Positions 34,592-43,756 of a DNA stretch of 64,000 bases are shown piece after piece. This stretch comes from Janthinobacterium sp. TND4EL3 (GTDB lineage Bacteria; Pseudomonadota; Gammaproteobacteria; Burkholderiales; Burkholderiaceae_D). The DNA is taken from positions 1-64,000 of the forward strand of contig NZ_FTMV01000005.1 in the NCBI RefSeq assembly GCF_900156175.1, in the 5' to 3' direction. Below the pieces are notes generated by a model. It was not told the origin of the DNA. It did not search any database and was given only the letters and a program-made list of their open reading frames with translations. A program made the translations under genes and the position numbers. Numbering within the stretch: position 1 is the stretch's first letter; each line of letters begins with the position of its first letter.

Positions 34592-35708
34592 TGAGCAGCA
34601 CTCCTTCCTTGACGACGATGCGCTCGCCCGCCTTCAGCCCCGAGACGATTTCCACCTGGTCGCCATGGCTGGCGCCTACTTCCACCGTGCGTGGCTCGAA
34701 GCGCAGCGGGCCGCGCTCGACCATTACGCGCGTCGACAACCCGCTTTGCAGCACGGCCGCCGCGGGCACGACGATGGCGCGGCGGCTGGCGCCGGCAAAA
34801 CCCGCGTGGGCGAACATGCCGGGCTTGAAGGTGCCGGCGCGGTTGTCGATGGCCACGCGCACTTTCACCGTGCGCGTCTCGGGATCGAGCACGGCGCCCA
34901 CATACGCGACCTTGCCTTCAAAATCCCTGCCGGGCCAGGCATCGACCTTGATGCGGGCCTTTTGGCCCACTGCCACCTGCGCCAGGTCCCTTTCGGCCAC
35001 GTTGGCCGACAGCCACACGGTGGACAGGTCCGCCACCGTCATGACAGGGGCGTTGATATCGTTCCAGTAGCCGCCCTGGGCACCGTCCATGGCGATCACG
35101 GTGCCGGCGATGGGCGAACGCAGCACGTAGTCGCGGCGCGAACCGTGCGCGCCGGCGCCGTACTGGGCCAGCTTGTCGGCGCTGGCGTGCGCGTCGCTGC
35201 CAGCCTGGTCGTAGGCCGCCTGGGCCGCTTCGTACTCCTTGCGCGCGGCGATTTCCGCCTCGAACAGCGTTTTTTGCCGTTCGAGTTCCTGGCGCGCCTG
35301 CAGCAGGGCGGACTTCGCCTTGCTGTCGTCCGCGTAGGCGGCGCTCAGTTCCACCGAGTCGAGCGTGAACAGCGGCTCGCCCGCCTTCACGCTGTCGCCC
35401 AGCGCGCGCTGCAGGCGCGTGATCCGCCCGGCCAGCGGCGGCGTGATTTTCACGAGTTTTTCCGGCATCGCTTCGATGCTGCCCGGCGCATCCGTCTGCG
35501 TGGCGATTTCCTGTTCCTGCACGGCGGCGATCTGCAGGCGCTGGAGCAGCGGCGACATCCTGTCGACGGCGATGCTGCCGTCGTCCAGATGCATCGATTG
35601 GGCGGGTGGCGTGGCTGCCGCCGTCGGCTTGGCGCAGCCGGCCAGGGCCGAGCAGGCGAGAGCGAGGGCGCAGCTGGCGCCCAGGGCGTTGCGGGTGGTC
35701 GTGTTCAT
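34584..35708 (-). CDS. czcB: CzcB-like periplasmic adaptor (membrane fusion) lipoprotein
   Basis: A 374-residue adaptor joining the RND pump to its outer membrane channel. It has a lipobox (CSALAGC), a barrel-sandwich domain (GRITRLQRALGDSVKAGEPLFTLDS), an alpha-hairpin (ALLQARQELERQKTLFEAEIAARKEYEAAQ) and beta-barrel/proximal domains. The ATG at 35708 gives the lipoprotein signal; earlier in-frame starts add residues without signal character. First gene of the operon, divergent from a two-component system. Confidence 0.9.
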   Translation of the reverse strand: MNTTTRNALGASCALALACSALAGCAKPTAAATPPAQSMHLDDGSIAVDRMSPLLQRLQIAAVQEQEIATQTDAPGSIEAMPEKLVKITPPLAGRITRLQRALGDSVKAGEPLFTLDSVELSAAYADDSKAKSALLQARQELERQKTLFEAEIAARKEYEAAQAAYDQAGSDAHASADKLAQYGAGAHGSRRDYVLRSPIAGTVIAMDGAQGGYWNDINAPVMTVADLSTVWLSANVAERDLAQVAVGQKARIKVDAWPGRDFEGKVAYVGAVLDPETRTVKVRVAIDNRAGTFKPGMFAHAGFAGASRRAIVVPAAAVLQSGLSTRVMVERGPLRFEPRTVEVGASHGDQVEIVSGLKAGERIVVKEGVLLND

Positions 35709-35848
35709 CCCGTGTTTCCTTATTATTGATGGTGATGGGGCATGCGTGGATGCCGTGCCCAGGCGGGCGGTCAGAGGGGAGCGCGGGCAGCGATATGACA
35801 GCGCCGGGAAAGCATAGCAATGTGCTCCTGAAGAAGCGCCCAAGAACG

Positions 35849-35866
35849 CCTGAATCATTCTTCAGG
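35849..35866. promoter_or_regulatory. Candidate response-regulator box between metal pump and its regulator
   Basis: CCTGAA and TTCAGG form an inverted repeat with a 6-base spacer; a further CCTGAA lies about 20 bases to the left. It sits in the 237-base divergent region between czcB and the response regulator, upstream of a TAAAAT -10-like element at 35893. Size and spacing fit an OmpR-family regulator site. Confidence 0.4.
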
Positions 35867-35945
35867 TTCCGCGCGCGCGCGGTACGGCGCGGTAAAATGC
35901 AAGGATGGAAAATGCGGGAAACGCAGCACAATGGGAAAGGCAAGC

Positions 35946-36626
35946 ATGAGAATCCTCCTGGTGGAAGACGACCGCAAGGCGGCGCGCCTGCTGGCACGGG
36001 GCTTGCAGGAAGAAGGCTTTGTCGTCGACGTGGCGCACAGCGCGGAAGAGGGCGAGGACGAAAGCTACGCCGTCGACTACGACGCGATCGTGCTGGACTG
36101 GATGTTGCCGGGCAAGCAGGGCATCGATTTTTGCCGCGATTTGCGCGCGCGCGGCATCCAGACGCCCGTGCTGATGCTCACGGCGCGCGACGCCACGGCC
36201 GACCGGGTGGCGGGCCTGAACACGGGCGCCGACGATTACCTGACCAAGCCGTTCGAATTCGAGGAGCTGCTGGCGCGCATCCGCGCCCTGCTGCGCCGCT
36301 CCGATATCAGCCGTCCGCTCGTGCTGGCGCTGGCCGACCTGTCGCTCGATCCCGTCAGCCACCAGGTGACGCGGGCCGGCGCGCCGCTGGTGCTCACGCC
36401 CAAGGAATACGCGATCCTGCTGATCCTGCTGCGCCAGGCGGGCGAGGTGGTTAGCCGCGCGCGCCTGGCCGAGCAGATCTGGCAGGCGGACCTGATCGGC
36501 ATCGACAACCTGATCGACGTCCACGTGCGCAACCTGCGGGGCAAGGTCGATGCGCCGGGCTTGCTTCCCTTGATCCACACGGTGCGCGGACGGGGCTTCC
36601 GCCTGGCGGAAAACCACGGTGGCTAG
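35946..36626 (+). CDS. OmpR-family heavy-metal response regulator (CzcR/CusR-like)
   Basis: A 226-residue response regulator: receiver domain with Asp in IVLDWMLPGKQG and Lys in DDYLTKPFEF, then a winged-helix output domain (LTPKEYAILLILLRQAGEVVSRARLAEQIW, ending HTVRGRGFRL). The form and context (divergent from czcCBA, followed by a kinase with an 8-base overlap) indicate that it activates the metal pump. ATG 35946 is preferred over an upstream ATG five codons earlier because the receiver domain starts directly with MRILLVEDD. Confidence 0.93.
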   Translation: MRILLVEDDRKAARLLARGLQEEGFVVDVAHSAEEGEDESYAVDYDAIVLDWMLPGKQGIDFCRDLRARGIQTPVLMLTARDATADRVAGLNTGADDYLTKPFEFEELLARIRALLRRSDISRPLVLALADLSLDPVSHQVTRAGAPLVLTPKEYAILLILLRQAGEVVSRARLAEQIWQADLIGIDNLIDVHVRNLRGKVDAPGLLPLIHTVRGRGFRLAENHGG

Positions 36627-38022
36627 CTTTCGCAAGCGCCTGTTGCGGGTGCACCTGGCCGTGATACTCGCCATCGTCGCCTGCACGGCGCTGGCCGGCT
36701 ACTGGGGCCTGTCGCGCGCCGTGCGCGGCCAGCTAGACGCGGCCCTGCTGGCGCTGGCCGAGACGGAAATGGCCATGCTGCCGGCCGCGCCACGCCAGCC
36801 CGTGCAGGTGCACGAGGTGGCGCCGGGCCAGGCGCCGCCGTCGCTGATGCGGCTGGACCGCCTGGTGCAGATCATCGATGGCGAAGGCCGCGTGCTGGCG
36901 CGCAGCCGCAACCTGGAGGCGGCGCAGCTGCCGGCACCACCGGCCCTGCTGGCGCACCTGGCGGCCGGCGACACCGTCTTCGAGACCTTGCCCAAGTTCG
37001 GCGAAGAGCCGCTGCGCATGGTGTCCGTTCCCGTGTCGTCGTCCGGTTCGCGCCTGGCGGTGCAGGTGGCCGGTTCGCTCGACGACGCCAACCACATACT
37101 GGCGGCGGCTACCGTGCTGTTTGGCGCCATGGCCCTGGCTTTGCTGGCGGCCGTGGGGCTGGCCGGCGAAATGCTCACGCGCCGTGTGCTGGGCGCCATC
37201 GACGACGTGGTGGACCAGGCGCATTCGATCGGCGAAGCCAGCCTGCACCAGCGCCTGCCCCATCCGGGCACGCAGGACGAGATCGGCCGCCTGGTCGATA
37301 CCCTGAACGCCATGCTGGACCGCCTGGAGCGCGGCTACGACGCGCAGCGCCGCTTCACGGCCGACGCTTCGCACGAGCTGCGCTCGCCCCTGTCGCGCCT
37401 GCGCACGGAAATCGAAATCACCCTGCGCCGCCCGCGCGAAGCGCCCGAGTATGTGGACGCGCTGGCGTCCTGCCTCGATGAAGTGCAGCGCCTGACAACC
37501 CTGGTGGAGGAACTGCTGATGCTCACGCGCCTGGACGTGGGGCAGGAGCGCAATGCCGTGGAAACCATCGCGCTCAATCCGCTCGTGCGGGCGGCCGCGC
37601 AGCGCCTGGAAAAGGCGGCCGCGCAGCGCGGCATCCGCATCATGTTCGACGAAGGTGATGGCGCGCCCGTGCACGCGCGGGTGGCGGCCGGGCCTGCTGA
37701 CCTGGTGCTGGCCAATCTGCTCGACAATGCCGTGAAGTTTTCGCCACCAGAAAGCAGCATCACCGTGCACGTGGCGCGCGAGGGCGAATACGCGCTTGTC
37801 GGCGTGGCCGACGCGGGGCCGGGCATTGGCGTGGAAGACTTGCCGCATTTGTTCGAACGCTTTTACCGGGGCGCCAAGGCGCGCGCGGGCGAGGCGCCCG
37901 GTTTCGGCCTCGGCCTGGCCCTGTCGCAGGCCATCGTGCATGCGTATGGCGGCAGTATCGAGGCATGCAACCGCCCGCAAGGCGGCGCCCTGTTTACCAT
38001 GCGCCTGCCCGCGTCAGAGTGA
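36619..38022 (+). CDS. Heavy-metal sensor histidine kinase (CzcS/CusS-like)
   Basis: A 467-residue membrane kinase with an N-terminal membrane helix, a periplasmic sensor loop of about 130 residues, a second membrane helix (ATVLFGAMALALLAAVGLAG), HAMP domain, HisKA box (FTADASHELRSPLSRLRTEIEI) and HATPase domain (NLLDNAVKFSPP, DAGPGIG, GFGLGLALSQAIV). It starts at GTG 36619 inside the regulator gene. It should sense periplasmic metal and control the divergent pump. Confidence 0.92.
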   Translation: MASFRKRLLRVHLAVILAIVACTALAGYWGLSRAVRGQLDAALLALAETEMAMLPAAPRQPVQVHEVAPGQAPPSLMRLDRLVQIIDGEGRVLARSRNLEAAQLPAPPALLAHLAAGDTVFETLPKFGEEPLRMVSVPVSSSGSRLAVQVAGSLDDANHILAAATVLFGAMALALLAAVGLAGEMLTRRVLGAIDDVVDQAHSIGEASLHQRLPHPGTQDEIGRLVDTLNAMLDRLERGYDAQRRFTADASHELRSPLSRLRTEIEITLRRPREAPEYVDALASCLDEVQRLTTLVEELLMLTRLDVGQERNAVETIALNPLVRAAAQRLEKAAAQRGIRIMFDEGDGAPVHARVAAGPADLVLANLLDNAVKFSPPESSITVHVAREGEYALVGVADAGPGIGVEDLPHLFERFYRGAKARAGEAPGFGLGLALSQAIVHAYGGSIEACNRPQGGALFTMRLPASE

Positions 38023-38325
38023 AGACGCGACGCCTTCCCAGCGCACCTGCCGCACCTGCGGCCAGGCGCCTGCGCGGTTGACGAAGCGCACCAGCACGGC
38101 GCGCTGCACGGCCTGGCACAGCACCATGGCGATCAGCTGCACCACCTGCCGGGCCTGGTCCCAGCTGCGCAGCATCTGCGACGGCGCCAGGCCCGCGCCT
38201 TTGAGTTCGGCCAGCAGCAGGCGCACGACGTGGTCGGCTTGCGCCGCGGGGCAGGTGACGGTCAGGCGGTAGGTGGCCACGACGGGACCGCGCCCGGCAA
38301 ACCAATGGAAGAATTTTTTCATCAT
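38014..38325 (-). CDS. Small protein resembling a free-standing MgtC C-terminal (ACT-like) domain
   Basis: A 103-residue soluble protein whose start overlaps the mgtC stop by one base (TGATG), so it is translationally coupled to mgtC. After a short basic start (MMKKFFHWF) the segment VVATYRLTVTCPAAQADHVVRLLLAEL lines up by eye with the ESIYRVTAVCEAEQEVQVRKLMLRLI that opens the C-terminal domain of the MgtC next door, and both proteins end around VRW. I infer a separate copy of the ACT-like regulatory domain. Function is not known. Its end overlaps the end of the convergent kinase gene by 9 bases. Confidence 0.68.
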   Translation of the reverse strand: MMKKFFHWFAGRGPVVATYRLTVTCPAAQADHVVRLLLAELKGAGLAPSQMLRSWDQARQVVQLIAMVLCQAVQRAVLVRFVNRAGAWPQVRQVRWEGVASSL

Positions 38326-39047
38326 CACACTCCCCGTTCGGCGACAAATTCCGCGTTGTTCACGAGCGCCCAGCGCACGGCCGAGACGCTGCCTTCCAGG
38401 CTCACCTGGCTGACGATCTGTTCCAGCAATCCCAGGCTGGAGACGGGCGTGAGCAGGTCGGCCCGCACTTCGATGCGCCCGGCCTGCGCCGCGTCTTCGC
38501 TGTGCAAGGATTGCAGCATCAGCGCCGGCATGCCGCTGATCAGGCGCAGCATCAGCTTGCGCACCTGCACTTCCTGCTCCGCCTCGCACACGGCCGTCAC
38601 GCGGTAGATGCTTTCCGTCTCGATGCCCGCTTCGCTGCCGTGCGCGTTGATCCGTTGCGCCAGGTGGCGCAGCACCAGGTTGGCGATCAGCACGAAGCCC
38701 GTGCCGATGGCCGCTTCCAGGGCAAACCCCAGGCCGCACAGGATGCCGATGGCGGCCGAGCACCACAGGGTGGCGGCCGTGTTCAGGCCGCGCACCGTCA
38801 TGCCTTCGCGCATGATGACGCCTGCGCCGAGAAAGCCGATGCCCGACACCACTTGCGCGGCGATGCGCATATGGCCGGCGCTGTCGCCTTCGAGCACGGA
38901 AACCATCACGAACAGCGAGGCGCCGACGGACACCAGCGCATTCGTGCGCAGGCCCGCCATGCGCTGGCGCAGCTGGCGTTCGGCGCCGATCATGGCGCCC
39001 AGGGTCAATGCCGCGGCAACGCGCAGCGCAAAATCAAATACCACCAT
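38325..39047 (-). CDS. mgtC: MgtC/SapB-family inner membrane protein
   Basis: A 240-residue protein with the MgtC membrane domain (LGAMIGAERQLRQRMAGLRTNALVSVGASLFV, AQVVSGIGFLGAGVIMREGMTVRGLNTAATLWCSAAIG) and a C-terminal soluble ACT-like domain from about residue 145. Known family members help survival in low magnesium or acid and act on the F1Fo ATPase. ATG 39047 is preceded by CCGGGAGAAACTG. A long leader and a coupled small gene (see separate entries) suggest elaborate control. Confidence 0.92.
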   Translation of the reverse strand: MVVFDFALRVAAALTLGAMIGAERQLRQRMAGLRTNALVSVGASLFVMVSVLEGDSAGHMRIAAQVVSGIGFLGAGVIMREGMTVRGLNTAATLWCSAAIGILCGLGFALEAAIGTGFVLIANLVLRHLAQRINAHGSEAGIETESIYRVTAVCEAEQEVQVRKLMLRLISGMPALMLQSLHSEDAAQAGRIEVRADLLTPVSSLGLLEQIVSQVSLEGSVSAVRWALVNNAEFVAERGV

Positions 39048-39177
39048 CAGTTTCTCCCGGCTGGGGAGGAACAGGCGAGTGCACAAGGCGAAGAAAATCC
39101 GCCCGGATTGGGGGCAGCAGACGATAACGGTGGAACGATGAGGAGGGAAGTGGCGGCGAATGGACATCGCCGCTGGT

Positions 39178-39206
39178 AAAACCGCACCTTGCCGAGGGCA
39201 AGGCGG
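39178..39206 (-). terminator. Terminator-like hairpin inside the mgtC leader
   Basis: Read leftward, CGCCTTGCC pairs with GGCAAGGTG around CTC (nine pairs, one G-T), followed within a few bases by TTTT. It lies about 100 bases after the predicted start point and 130 bases before the mgtC start, so it could act as an attenuator. Confidence 0.5.
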
Positions 39207-39244
39207 GCGGAGCGCGCGTCTTGCCTAAGGCCGATCGCCGATGG

Positions 39245-39295
39245 TCAATCGACTACTGTCACTGGAACAAGCACCCACGAGTCACTCCATATCAT
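39245..39295 (-). CDS. Possible 16-residue leader peptide of mgtC
   Basis: A short frame, MIWSDSWVLVPVTVVD, starts within about 10 bases of the predicted mgtC transcript start and ends before the attenuator hairpin. It has no visible ribosome site. Salmonella mgtC has short leader ORFs, which is why I note it; coding status is speculative. Confidence 0.22.
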   Translation of the reverse strand: MIWSDSWVLVPVTVVD

Positions 39296-39308
39296 TGATA
39301 ACGGGGAC

Positions 39309-39337
39309 AGTCTAGCCAGTGGGGCCGCTTTGGTCAA
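39309..39337 (-). promoter_or_regulatory. Sigma-70 type promoter for mgtC
   Basis: Read leftward, TTGACC and TAGACT are 17 bases apart. The predicted start near 39302 leaves a 5' leader of about 255 bases before the mgtC ATG, the only promoter-like match in the 359-base gap after the RND gene. Confidence 0.5.
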
Positions 39338-39406
39338 CTGAAGCTCTCTTCAGGAAGCCGCCGCGTCGTCCCCGCCAATGCGGGGACGGTGAAGGCGACC
39401 GGTGGG

Positions 39407-42400
39407 TCAGTGGGCAGGCGCTTTGCCATCGTCGGTGGTTTCGGCATGCTCGCCGCCGCCGAAAAAGCGCGCGGCGCGCTTGCCCAGGCTGTCGAGATAG
39501 GTGTAGGCGACGGGCACCACCACCAGGGTCAACAAGGTCGAGGTGATCACGCCGCCGATGACGGCGCGGCCCATGGGCGCCTGCGATTCGCCGCCGTCGC
39601 CCATGCCGATGGCCATCGGCAGCATGCCGAACACCATCGCCAGGGTCGTCATCAGGATGGGCCGCAGACGCACTTGCCCCGCTTCCATCAGCGCCTCGAA
39701 CTGCCCCAGGCCTTCGCGCTGGCGCTGGTTGGTGAAGTCGACCAGCAGAATCGCGTTCTTCGTCACTAAGCCCATGAGCATGATGAAGCCGATCACGGAG
39801 AAGATGTTCAGGGTGCTGCCCGTGATCAGCAGCGCGGCCAGCACGCCGATCAGGGACAGCGGCAAGGACACCATGATGGCGATCGGCTGCAGGAAGCTGC
39901 CGAACTGCGAGGCCAGCACCAGGTAGATGAAGATCACGGCGATCCCCAGCGCCATCATCGCGCCGCCCATGGTTTCGGCCATCTGCTGCGCATTGCCGGC
40001 CACGTCGAAGCGCACGCCCGGCGGCAGGTCGATGGACTTGATGGCTTTCTGCACGTCGGCGTCGACGTCACCGGCAGGGCGGCCCTGCACGCCCGCATAG
40101 ATGGCGACCCGGCGCTGCAAGGCCTGGCGTTTCAGTACTTGCGGGCTGGAGGACGGCACGAATTCGACCACCTGGCGCAGCGGAATCATGACGGGCTTGC
40201 CGTTCGCGTCAAGCTTGCTCGACGCCAGCGACAGGTCGGCCAGGTCGGCCACCTTCTGCCGGCCCGATTTGGGCAGCTGCACGTTGACGTCGTAGTTCTG
40301 CCCGTCGGACGCCAGCCAGTGGCTGACCGTGTCGCCCGCCACGAACGGCCGCAGGGCATTGCCGATCTGCTGCACCGACAGTCCCAGGTCGCTGGCCAGC
40401 TCGTTGTTGATCTTCACGGTGGTCGACGGATTGGCGCCTTCCTGGCTGTATTCCATGTCGGCCAGGCCCTTGATGTTGCGCATCTTGTCCATCAGGGTGT
40501 GCGCCACCGCATCGAGCTTGCCTTCATCCGTGCCGAGGATGGCGATGAAGATGGGACGCTGGCCGACGGACAGGGTGATGCCGGCGATCGGCGCCAGGCG
40601 TTCGCGGATCAGTTTTTCCAGTTCCTGCTGCGAGCGGCGCTTGTGCGTCTTGATGTCCGTCAGCTTCAGGTTCACCTCGGCCGTGTTGCGTCCATCGGGC
40701 GTGCCGATATTGGCCACCAGGCTGTCGATCTCGGGAAATTCCTTCAAGGCCGTTTCGATCTGGCGCACTTTACTATCCGTGTATTCGAGGCTGGAGCCGA
40801 CGGGCGTCTTGAAGCGCAGGTTGACCCAGCCCTGGTCCGTTTCCGGGAACATTTCGCCGCCGATCATGGGCACGAGCATCAGGCTGCCCGCGAACAGCGC
40901 CACGGCCGTGGCCAGGGTGGTCTTGCGCCAGCGCAGGGCCACAGCCAGCACCTTGCCGTACCAGACGTGCAGGCGGTCGATGCCCGTTTCGATCCAAGCC
41001 ATGAAGCGGCCCAGCCACGGCGCGTACTTGAAGCGGTCCTTGACGGGGTCGCGCCAGACGGACGACAGCATGGGGTCGAGCGTGAAGCTGACGAACAGGG
41101 AAACGAGCACGGCGACGGCCACGGTGATGCCGAACTGCAGGAAGAAGCGGCCGATGATGCCGTCCATGAAGGCGACGGGCACGAACACGGCGACGATGGC
41201 AAACGTGGTGGCCATCACGGCCAGGCCGATTTCATTGGTGCCGTCGTTGGCCGCCTTGTAGTGGTTCTTGCCCATGCCCAGGTGGCGCACGATGTTTTCG
41301 CGCACGACGATGGCGTCGTCGATCAGCAGGCCGATGCACAGCGATAGCGCCATCAGGGTCAAAAAGTTCAGCGTGAAGCCGAAGGCCTTCATGGCGATGA
41401 AGCTGGCCAGCACGGAGATCGGCAGGGTCAATCCCGTGATGATGGTCGAGCGCCACGAGTGCAGGAACAGGAAGACGATCACCATGGTCAGCACGGCGCC
41501 TTCGATGATGGTGCGCTTGACGTTATTGAGCTGGCTTTGTACGCGTTCCGATTCGTCGTCGAGCACGCGCAGGGTGATATCGGGCGGCAGCGTCTTTTGC
41601 AGGTCCGCCGCCACTTTCAGGATGCCGGTGCCCACTTCGACCACGTTGGCGTCCTGCACCTTGGTGATTTCCATGGTCACGGCCTGCTGGCCGTTCATGC
41701 GCGAAATCGACAGTTCTTCCTGCTCGCCGTCGACGACGGTGGCCACCTGGTCCAGGTAGACGGGGCCGACGGCGCGGCGCGCGACGATGATCTTGCCGAA
41801 TTCGCGCGCATCCTTGATCTTGCCTTCCACGCGCACCAGCTGTTCGGCCGCGCCATGGCTGATGGAGCCGGCCGGCAGGTTGGTATTCGTCGCCTGGATG
41901 GCGCGGATGACTTCATCGACGCCGATGCCCTGGGCATTGAGCTCGATCGGCTTCATGCTGATGAGGATCTGGCGCGCGCGCAGGCCGCGCAGCTTGACTT
42001 GCCCCACGCCAGCCACGCCCTGGAAGCGCTTGCTGATGATCTGCTCCGTCATGGTCGACAGCGAGCGCAGGTCGTGCCCCGTCGAGGTCAGCACGATGGT
42101 GGCGATGGGGCGCTCGTTGTCGCCCTCGGCGCGCGCGATGAACGGGTCCTTGGCCTCTTTCGGGAAGCGCGGGCGCACCAGGGCCACCTTGTCGCGCAAG
42201 TCCTGCATGGCCTTGTCCATGTTGGTCGACAGTTCGAATTCCAGGTAGACGCCGGCGCGTCCTTCCCACGAGTTGGCGCGGATGGTCTTGATGCCGCTGA
42301 CGGTGTTGACGGCGTCCTCGATGGGGCGCGTGATGTCGTTTTCCACGGCTTCGGGCGAGGCGCCCGGGTAGTTCACTTCAATGGCGGCGAACGGGAACTG

Positions 42401-42520
42401 CACGCTGGGCATGCTCTCCACGCCCAGGCCGCGGTAGGAGAAGATGCCCAGCACCACCAGCGCCACCATGACCATGGTGGCGAAGACGGGGTTTTGAATG
42501 CTGACTTTGGTCATCCACAT
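39407..42520 (-). CDS. HAE1-type RND efflux pump (AcrB/MexB-related)
   Basis: A 1037-residue inner membrane pump. The fourth membrane helix carries the DD proton-relay pair in GLLIDDAIVVRENI, typical of HAE1 drug exporters and distinct from the metal pump nearby. Other family motifs: EIVYPGASPE-like VNYPGASPEAVENDITRPIEDAVN, and GFIMLMGLVTKNAILLVDFTNQ near the end. Substrates are likely hydrophobic or amphiphilic compounds. The adaptor gene lies 3 bases upstream; no outer membrane channel is encoded next to it, so it must use one encoded elsewhere. Confidence 0.92.
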   Translation of the reverse strand: MWMTKVSIQNPVFATMVMVALVVLGIFSYRGLGVESMPSVQFPFAAIEVNYPGASPEAVENDITRPIEDAVNTVSGIKTIRANSWEGRAGVYLEFELSTNMDKAMQDLRDKVALVRPRFPKEAKDPFIARAEGDNERPIATIVLTSTGHDLRSLSTMTEQIISKRFQGVAGVGQVKLRGLRARQILISMKPIELNAQGIGVDEVIRAIQATNTNLPAGSISHGAAEQLVRVEGKIKDAREFGKIIVARRAVGPVYLDQVATVVDGEQEELSISRMNGQQAVTMEITKVQDANVVEVGTGILKVAADLQKTLPPDITLRVLDDESERVQSQLNNVKRTIIEGAVLTMVIVFLFLHSWRSTIITGLTLPISVLASFIAMKAFGFTLNFLTLMALSLCIGLLIDDAIVVRENIVRHLGMGKNHYKAANDGTNEIGLAVMATTFAIVAVFVPVAFMDGIIGRFFLQFGITVAVAVLVSLFVSFTLDPMLSSVWRDPVKDRFKYAPWLGRFMAWIETGIDRLHVWYGKVLAVALRWRKTTLATAVALFAGSLMLVPMIGGEMFPETDQGWVNLRFKTPVGSSLEYTDSKVRQIETALKEFPEIDSLVANIGTPDGRNTAEVNLKLTDIKTHKRRSQQELEKLIRERLAPIAGITLSVGQRPIFIAILGTDEGKLDAVAHTLMDKMRNIKGLADMEYSQEGANPSTTVKINNELASDLGLSVQQIGNALRPFVAGDTVSHWLASDGQNYDVNVQLPKSGRQKVADLADLSLASSKLDANGKPVMIPLRQVVEFVPSSSPQVLKRQALQRRVAIYAGVQGRPAGDVDADVQKAIKSIDLPPGVRFDVAGNAQQMAETMGGAMMALGIAVIFIYLVLASQFGSFLQPIAIMVSLPLSLIGVLAALLITGSTLNIFSVIGFIMLMGLVTKNAILLVDFTNQRQREGLGQFEALMEAGQVRLRPILMTTLAMVFGMLPMAIGMGDGGESQAPMGRAVIGGVITSTLLTLVVVPVAYTYLDSLGKRAARFFGGGEHAETTDDGKAPAH

Positions 42521-42523
42521 GGC

Positions 42524-43756
42524 TCAGTCCTTCCGTGCCAGCACGGCCGCCGGCGCGGCAGGTGCCGTGGCGGGCGCGGCGAAGGTCACGCCGTGGCCCG
42601 GTTTCACGCCATCGAGCTTGGCGATGATGACTTTCGCGCCCGGCACCAGGCCGGACTTGACCTCGGCGTAGCCCTCATCCTCGTTGCGCAGTCCCAGGGT
42701 GACGGGCTGCGCGACGACCTTGTTGTTCACCAGCGCATACACGACGGGACCCTGCTTTTCGTTGCGCACGGCCGTCAAGGGCACCAGCGGCGCCACGGGC
42801 GAGCGCTCGGTGACGATGCTGCCCTTGGCGAACATGCCGCCGCGCAGCGCGCCATCGCCATTGTCGACGGCGATGTAGACGAGCATGGCGCGCGAGCCGC
42901 TCTCGGTGGTGGGGTTGATGCGCGTGACCTTGCCGGCGAAGTCGCGCGCGCCGAAGCCGTCAACCTTGAAGCGCACGTCCTGGCCCAGCTTGATGCGGGG
43001 AATCTCCGCGCTGGGTACGGGCGCTTCCAGGGTCAGCTGGGCCAGGTTGACGATGGTGTAGACGGGCATGTCGGGCGCGACTTTTTCGCCCGCCTGCAGG
43101 TGGCGCTTGCTGACGATGCCGGCCATCGGGGCGCGGATCACCGTGTCGGCCAGCGCGATCCGGGCGATGTCGAGCATGGCGGCGGCGGACTTGACGCTGG
43201 CGCGCGCCAGGTCGACGGAGTTTTGCGTCGTGTCGTAGGCCGTCTGCGAAATGTATTTTTGCTTGAGCAGCGCCTGGCTGTTCGCTTCATTCTTGGCCGC
43301 CATCGACAGGCGCGCCTGCGCTTCGTCGAGCATGGCTTGCTGCTGCGTCAGGCGGGCGCGCTGGTCGGCCGCGTCGAGGCGCACGAGGATTTGCCCGGCC
43401 GCCACGCTCTGGCCTTCCTGCACGGTGGTTTCATGGATGACGCCCGAGACCTTGGCCTTGATGGTGGCCTGGGTCACGGGCGCCAGCGAACCGGACAGGG
43501 GCAGGCTGATGCTGAGGGCGCGCGCGTCGATGGCGGCCACGTCGCCCTGCGCCAGTTCATGCACGGGCGTCTTGGCCTGTTCCTTCTTCTTGCTGGCTTG
43601 CTGTTCGGCGGCTTTGGCGGCTTGTTGCTTTGATTGCAATATGGTCCAGCCGCCGCCGGCCAGGCCCAGCACGACGAGGATCGCTACAGGGGCGCGCCAG
43701 CGGCGGCTGCGCCTGGCTGCGAGGGGGGATGGCGGTGGCAGTGTCTCGTTTTTCAT
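42524..43756 (-). CDS. RND efflux periplasmic adaptor subunit
   Basis: A 410-residue adaptor with an N-terminal membrane anchor (VAILVVLGLAGGGWTIL, no lipobox), a Lys/Gln-rich stretch, the lipoyl-like domain (ATIKAKVSGVIHETTVQEGQSVAAGQILVRLD), an alpha-hairpin, and beta-barrel domains (RAPMAGIVSKRHLQAGEKVAPD). It forms the pump with the gene that follows after 3 bases. No regulator gene lies next to the pair. Confidence 0.9.
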   Translation of the reverse strand: MKNETLPPPSPLAARRSRRWRAPVAILVVLGLAGGGWTILQSKQQAAKAAEQQASKKKEQAKTPVHELAQGDVAAIDARALSISLPLSGSLAPVTQATIKAKVSGVIHETTVQEGQSVAAGQILVRLDAADQRARLTQQQAMLDEAQARLSMAAKNEANSQALLKQKYISQTAYDTTQNSVDLARASVKSAAAMLDIARIALADTVIRAPMAGIVSKRHLQAGEKVAPDMPVYTIVNLAQLTLEAPVPSAEIPRIKLGQDVRFKVDGFGARDFAGKVTRINPTTESGSRAMLVYIAVDNGDGALRGGMFAKGSIVTERSPVAPLVPLTAVRNEKQGPVVYALVNNKVVAQPVTLGLRNEDEGYAEVKSGLVPGAKVIIAKLDGVKPGHGVTFAAPATAPAAPAAVLARKD

